From the NCBI GenBank assembly GCA_030704615.1, contig CM060731.1, forward strand, positions 18,910,001 to 18,974,000: a stretch of 64,000 nt of DNA, read 5' to 3'. The number at the start of each line of letters is the position of its first letter. Position 1 is the first letter of the stretch. The notes under the pieces were generated by a model. The model was not told where the DNA came from, made no database searches, and saw nothing but the letters and a program-made list of their open reading frames with translations. This stretch comes from Takakia lepidozioides (lineage: Eukaryota > Streptophyta > Takakiopsida > Takakiales > Takakiaceae). Position numbers and translations under genes: made by a program. This document shows, piece after piece, positions 61,908 to 64,000 of the stretch.

Positions 61908-61970
61908 TGGGTAGCTTAGTGGTAGAGATCTCCCACCCTAGCCAATTGACTTGGTGTTTTGTTCCTAATA
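61908..61970 (+). mobile_element. tRNA-like A-box sequence, possible SINE head
   Basis: TAGCTTAGTGGTAGAGATC at 61912-61930 is an excellent match to a tRNA D-arm A box. About 30 bp later GTTTTGTTCCTAATACCAC is a weak B-box-like sequence. There is no acceptor stem. A decayed SINE head or tRNA pseudogene is inferred. Confidence 0.45.
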
Positions 61971-62249
61971 CCACAACAATTTTTTGATAGCAACCTGGTT
62001 TGGATGATAAAGTTCCTAAATATGAAAAAGGTGGCCGCGGAGGAGGGTAAAAGGGTGACTGCAGAGGAGGATGATAATCAAAAGGGTGGCAGAGGGTTAC
62101 AAAAACGGAATGAGAATGTCATTTATTCATTGTTTTTGGGATGAAAGGACGCATGTCAGCAAATTTAGGACCTAAAAAAAAGAAAACCTAAAACACATCT
62201 TCCTTCTTTCATTTTTTTTCCTCCCATAAAACACAAAACTAAACATAGT

Positions 62250-62420
62250 TAAACTAAACAAATCTTGCTACGGGTGTGGTATGGTTCCTGGGCGGTGTCC
62301 CCTCATTCGTCTCCATGGCGCATAAATGAAAGAGGTTATTTTCTCCTCTCACTACTAAGGGGCCTGATTTGTGAGCTCGCTCCCAGGTGTTTCCCTTTCA
62401 TAATTTTTTTTTTTTTTTAA
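62250..62420 (+). mobile_element. SINE-like copy, 5'-truncated
   Basis: The copy starts at the B-box-side word CAAATCTTGCTA, shared with 1013-1025. It contains CTCCATGGCGCATAAATGAA, AGAGGTTATT (compare 1071-1105), then AAGGGGCCTGATTTGTGAGC and GCTCCCAGGTGTTTCCC (compare 48941-48980), and ends in a T-rich run. The A box is missing. It links the 5' half seen at 960-1115 with the 3' half seen at 48926-48985, showing they belong to one family. Confidence 0.65.
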
Positions 62421-63401
62421 AAATATAGTGACATATAATCTTCATTACTGTTTACAAGCTTTGTGAGCCAAGTTACTTGGAATTTTATTTGTATTTCCAA
62501 GAGCCTTGCAAACATTGATACTTCTTATCTATGTGCCATGTAGCATTAGGCAGGGTCTTTTTGGGCCAAGGTTCAAATATGCCATTTAGTGTAGATTGAC
62601 TGAAATGCAATATAAGCCAATTTAAGGTTTTCTACTTATGAATGGTGGTTTAAATTTTTTTGGTGGTGTTTGGCATAATTTCTGCCTAGTCTCCAATGAT
62701 GCCTAAACCCTCCAATTTGCTACGTCAATTCTGGGTTATTCGCCTCAACAAGTCTACTAGGTTTTAGGTTCATTCGCCCAATACCCATTCAAAATCTCAT
62801 ATTATCGCCAGCCATTTCCACTAAGCATTTTGTACAAGCGCCAGACATGCTCCTCCAAGGTTCTAATGGATGCCACTTGTGCTACAATGTAAATACCTTA
62901 AAAGAAACGCTGCCTCATATCCATCTATTTGGGGGTACCCCTAATCTTTGAAAAATCGTGGGGGGCAGGGTTTTGGGTTTTTGGGGGCGCAGTAAAGTGG
63001 AGCGTGTGGCATTAATTCCAGCGCTCACTTTTCATTCAGACACTTTTTCATCCGCTTTCATCCGGCTGCGACCCGATTCAGCCTTTAAAACAAGACGGAA
63101 CCCAGAAGATGTAGTTGCAAAATTCAATTGTTTTCCTCCTCTTGGTTTAATCAACTTGGCATCAATCAGCAGGGATCAATAGAGTGCAGCCCACAAGTTG
63201 AGCAGCAGCAGCTCACATAATGAGATGATATACACTGGAGCTCGTCATGGTCTGGGAAAGCCACATAATTTGCCATCATGGATATCACACAAGTTGAAAG
63301 AATAACTTTACCGTGTGTAGAATGAGTCAGTTACTCAAATCTGTAATCATTGTAATTCTTAGCTTTTCCTAATCCTAAATAAATTGATGGAGAACCATAA
63401 T

Positions 63402-64000
63402 TCATTCCGTATCAAATGCCAGGAGGGATGGTTCATAGAATGAAGGGGCTTCGAAGCCCATGAGGTTCATGTAAGTGGCTGTCACATTAGCGAGGCCTGC
63501 TTTGGGCAACTTGTCACTGAACCTTACAGAACTGGGCAGGCCTGGTCCTCCAATTGCAACTGGAACCTGCATTAACAGTTCAACCAGATCCCAAAAAAAA
63601 TCAAGATTATGACAGGGAAGGCCAAGCAAACTTGCATAGGGCATAAATGGTAGGAAAGGGGGGGACGGAGAGAAGGATTACAAATTACAAGACCACACGC
63701 GAGAAGATGGAATTTCCTCCCTTGACCAAGAATGTGCGGGATGCAGAGAATATACAATCTTGAAATTCAATCTGCTGGACACAGACATGGAGGAGTGACA
63801 GTCCCACTGCTGCACAAATAATCACGACTAATAAAGGTGAAGGTTGTACCGGGGCGAGAGTGTGAGACGTAAGGGGAGCTACGTTGCCCTTGTCATCGAG
63901 CAGGGGTTCCCCATTCTTCTTGCGCTGTGCCATGTCGTCACAGTTGCCATGGTCTGCTGTGATCAGATAGATGCCCCCAACTGTTTCCACTGCATCCAAC
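63402..64000 (-). CDS. iPGAM: 2,3-bisphosphoglycerate-independent phosphoglycerate mutase, C-terminal end (partial)
   Basis: Two exons on the minus strand, 64000-63850 and 63566-63402, joined across a 283-bp intron with standard GT-AG ends. The gene continues beyond the window. The upstream exon carries GGIYLITADHGNCDDMA, in which the Asp-His pair of ADHGN are metal ligands of the alkaline-phosphatase-type active site. It continues with PLTSHTLAP, and the last exon gives VPVAIGGPGLP, GLANVTATYMNLMGFEAP and a short C-terminus. This matches plant cofactor-independent mutases closely. The enzyme interconverts 3- and 2-phosphoglycerate in cytosolic glycolysis using manganese. The stop codon is at 63402-63404. 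Confidence 0.93.

Larger units (their letters stand above)
55763..63401. other. Long AT-rich, repeat-rich spacer
   Basis: No protein gene is recognised in about 7.6 kb. It includes a SINE 3' fragment (58567-58625), an inverted copy of the 5'-end repeat (59500-59790), a 53-bp tandem array (60940-61215) with an inverted partial copy (61290-61340), a TA microsatellite (61825-61846), a tRNA-like piece (61908-61970) and a SINE-like copy (62250-62420). Poly-A or poly-T runs occur at 59404-59420 and 62403-62419. The last part should contain the 3' untranslated region of the phosphoglycerate mutase gene. Confidence 0.45.

Noticed and set aside
61908-61970. Possible tRNA gene
   Set aside because: The A box is good but the B box is poor and no acceptor stem or full cloverleaf can be drawn.

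Overview
The window is nuclear DNA from a land plant. Every recognisable gene has many short exons joined by GT-AG introns of roughly 100 to 1,500 bp, and the closest families I know are plant ones: an F-box/kelch protein, an EDA2-type S28 peptidase, an LRR-VI receptor kinase, a NAT11/12-type transporter, Notchless, a farnesol-dehydrogenase-like reductase, a class II RSL bHLH factor and a cofactor-independent phosphoglycerate mutase. Intron size, spacing of about one gene per 8 kb and the divergent RSL factor suggest a bryophyte (moss or liverwort) rather than a flowering plant. That is an inference and I cannot name the species. All annotations are from reading the sequence; no searches were run.

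Layout. 1-339 (+): 3' end of an F-box/kelch gene. 340-2933: spacer with a decayed repeat array and tRNA-derived SINE-like pieces. 2934-10363 (+): 13-exon S28 serine peptidase with an intact Ser/Asp/His triad. 10364-13570: spacer. 13571-19288 (+): LRR receptor-like kinase whose kinase domain lacks key catalytic residues. 21333-27725 (+): 10-exon nucleobase-ascorbate transporter with a long hydrophilic N-terminus. 28481-29718: element with terminal inverted repeats flanked by TTAA. 30128-35712 (+): 13-exon Notchless WD40 ribosome-assembly factor. 37795-41087 (-): 5-exon NAD(P)-dependent reductase. 42240-43040 (-): broken tandem polyubiquitin pseudogene. 45727-46556: second, related inverted-repeat element. 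52627-55762 (+): RSL-type bHLH factor. 55763-63401: AT-rich, repeat-rich spacer with SINE-like pieces, a 53-bp tandem array and a distant copy of the 5'-end repeat. 63402-64000 (-): last two exons of phosphoglycerate mutase.

The genes are independent transcription units with no shared pathway. For the six complete genes the exon phases join without frameshift or internal stop. One join, exon 4 to exon 5 of the receptor kinase, is less certain.

The most unusual material is in the spacers and introns: two TTAA-associated inverted-repeat elements (piggyBac-like candidates), a 57-bp insertion with a 16-bp target-site duplication in the transporter gene that matches a repeat in an S28 intron, a tRNA-derived SINE family, and a decaying polyubiquitin locus.
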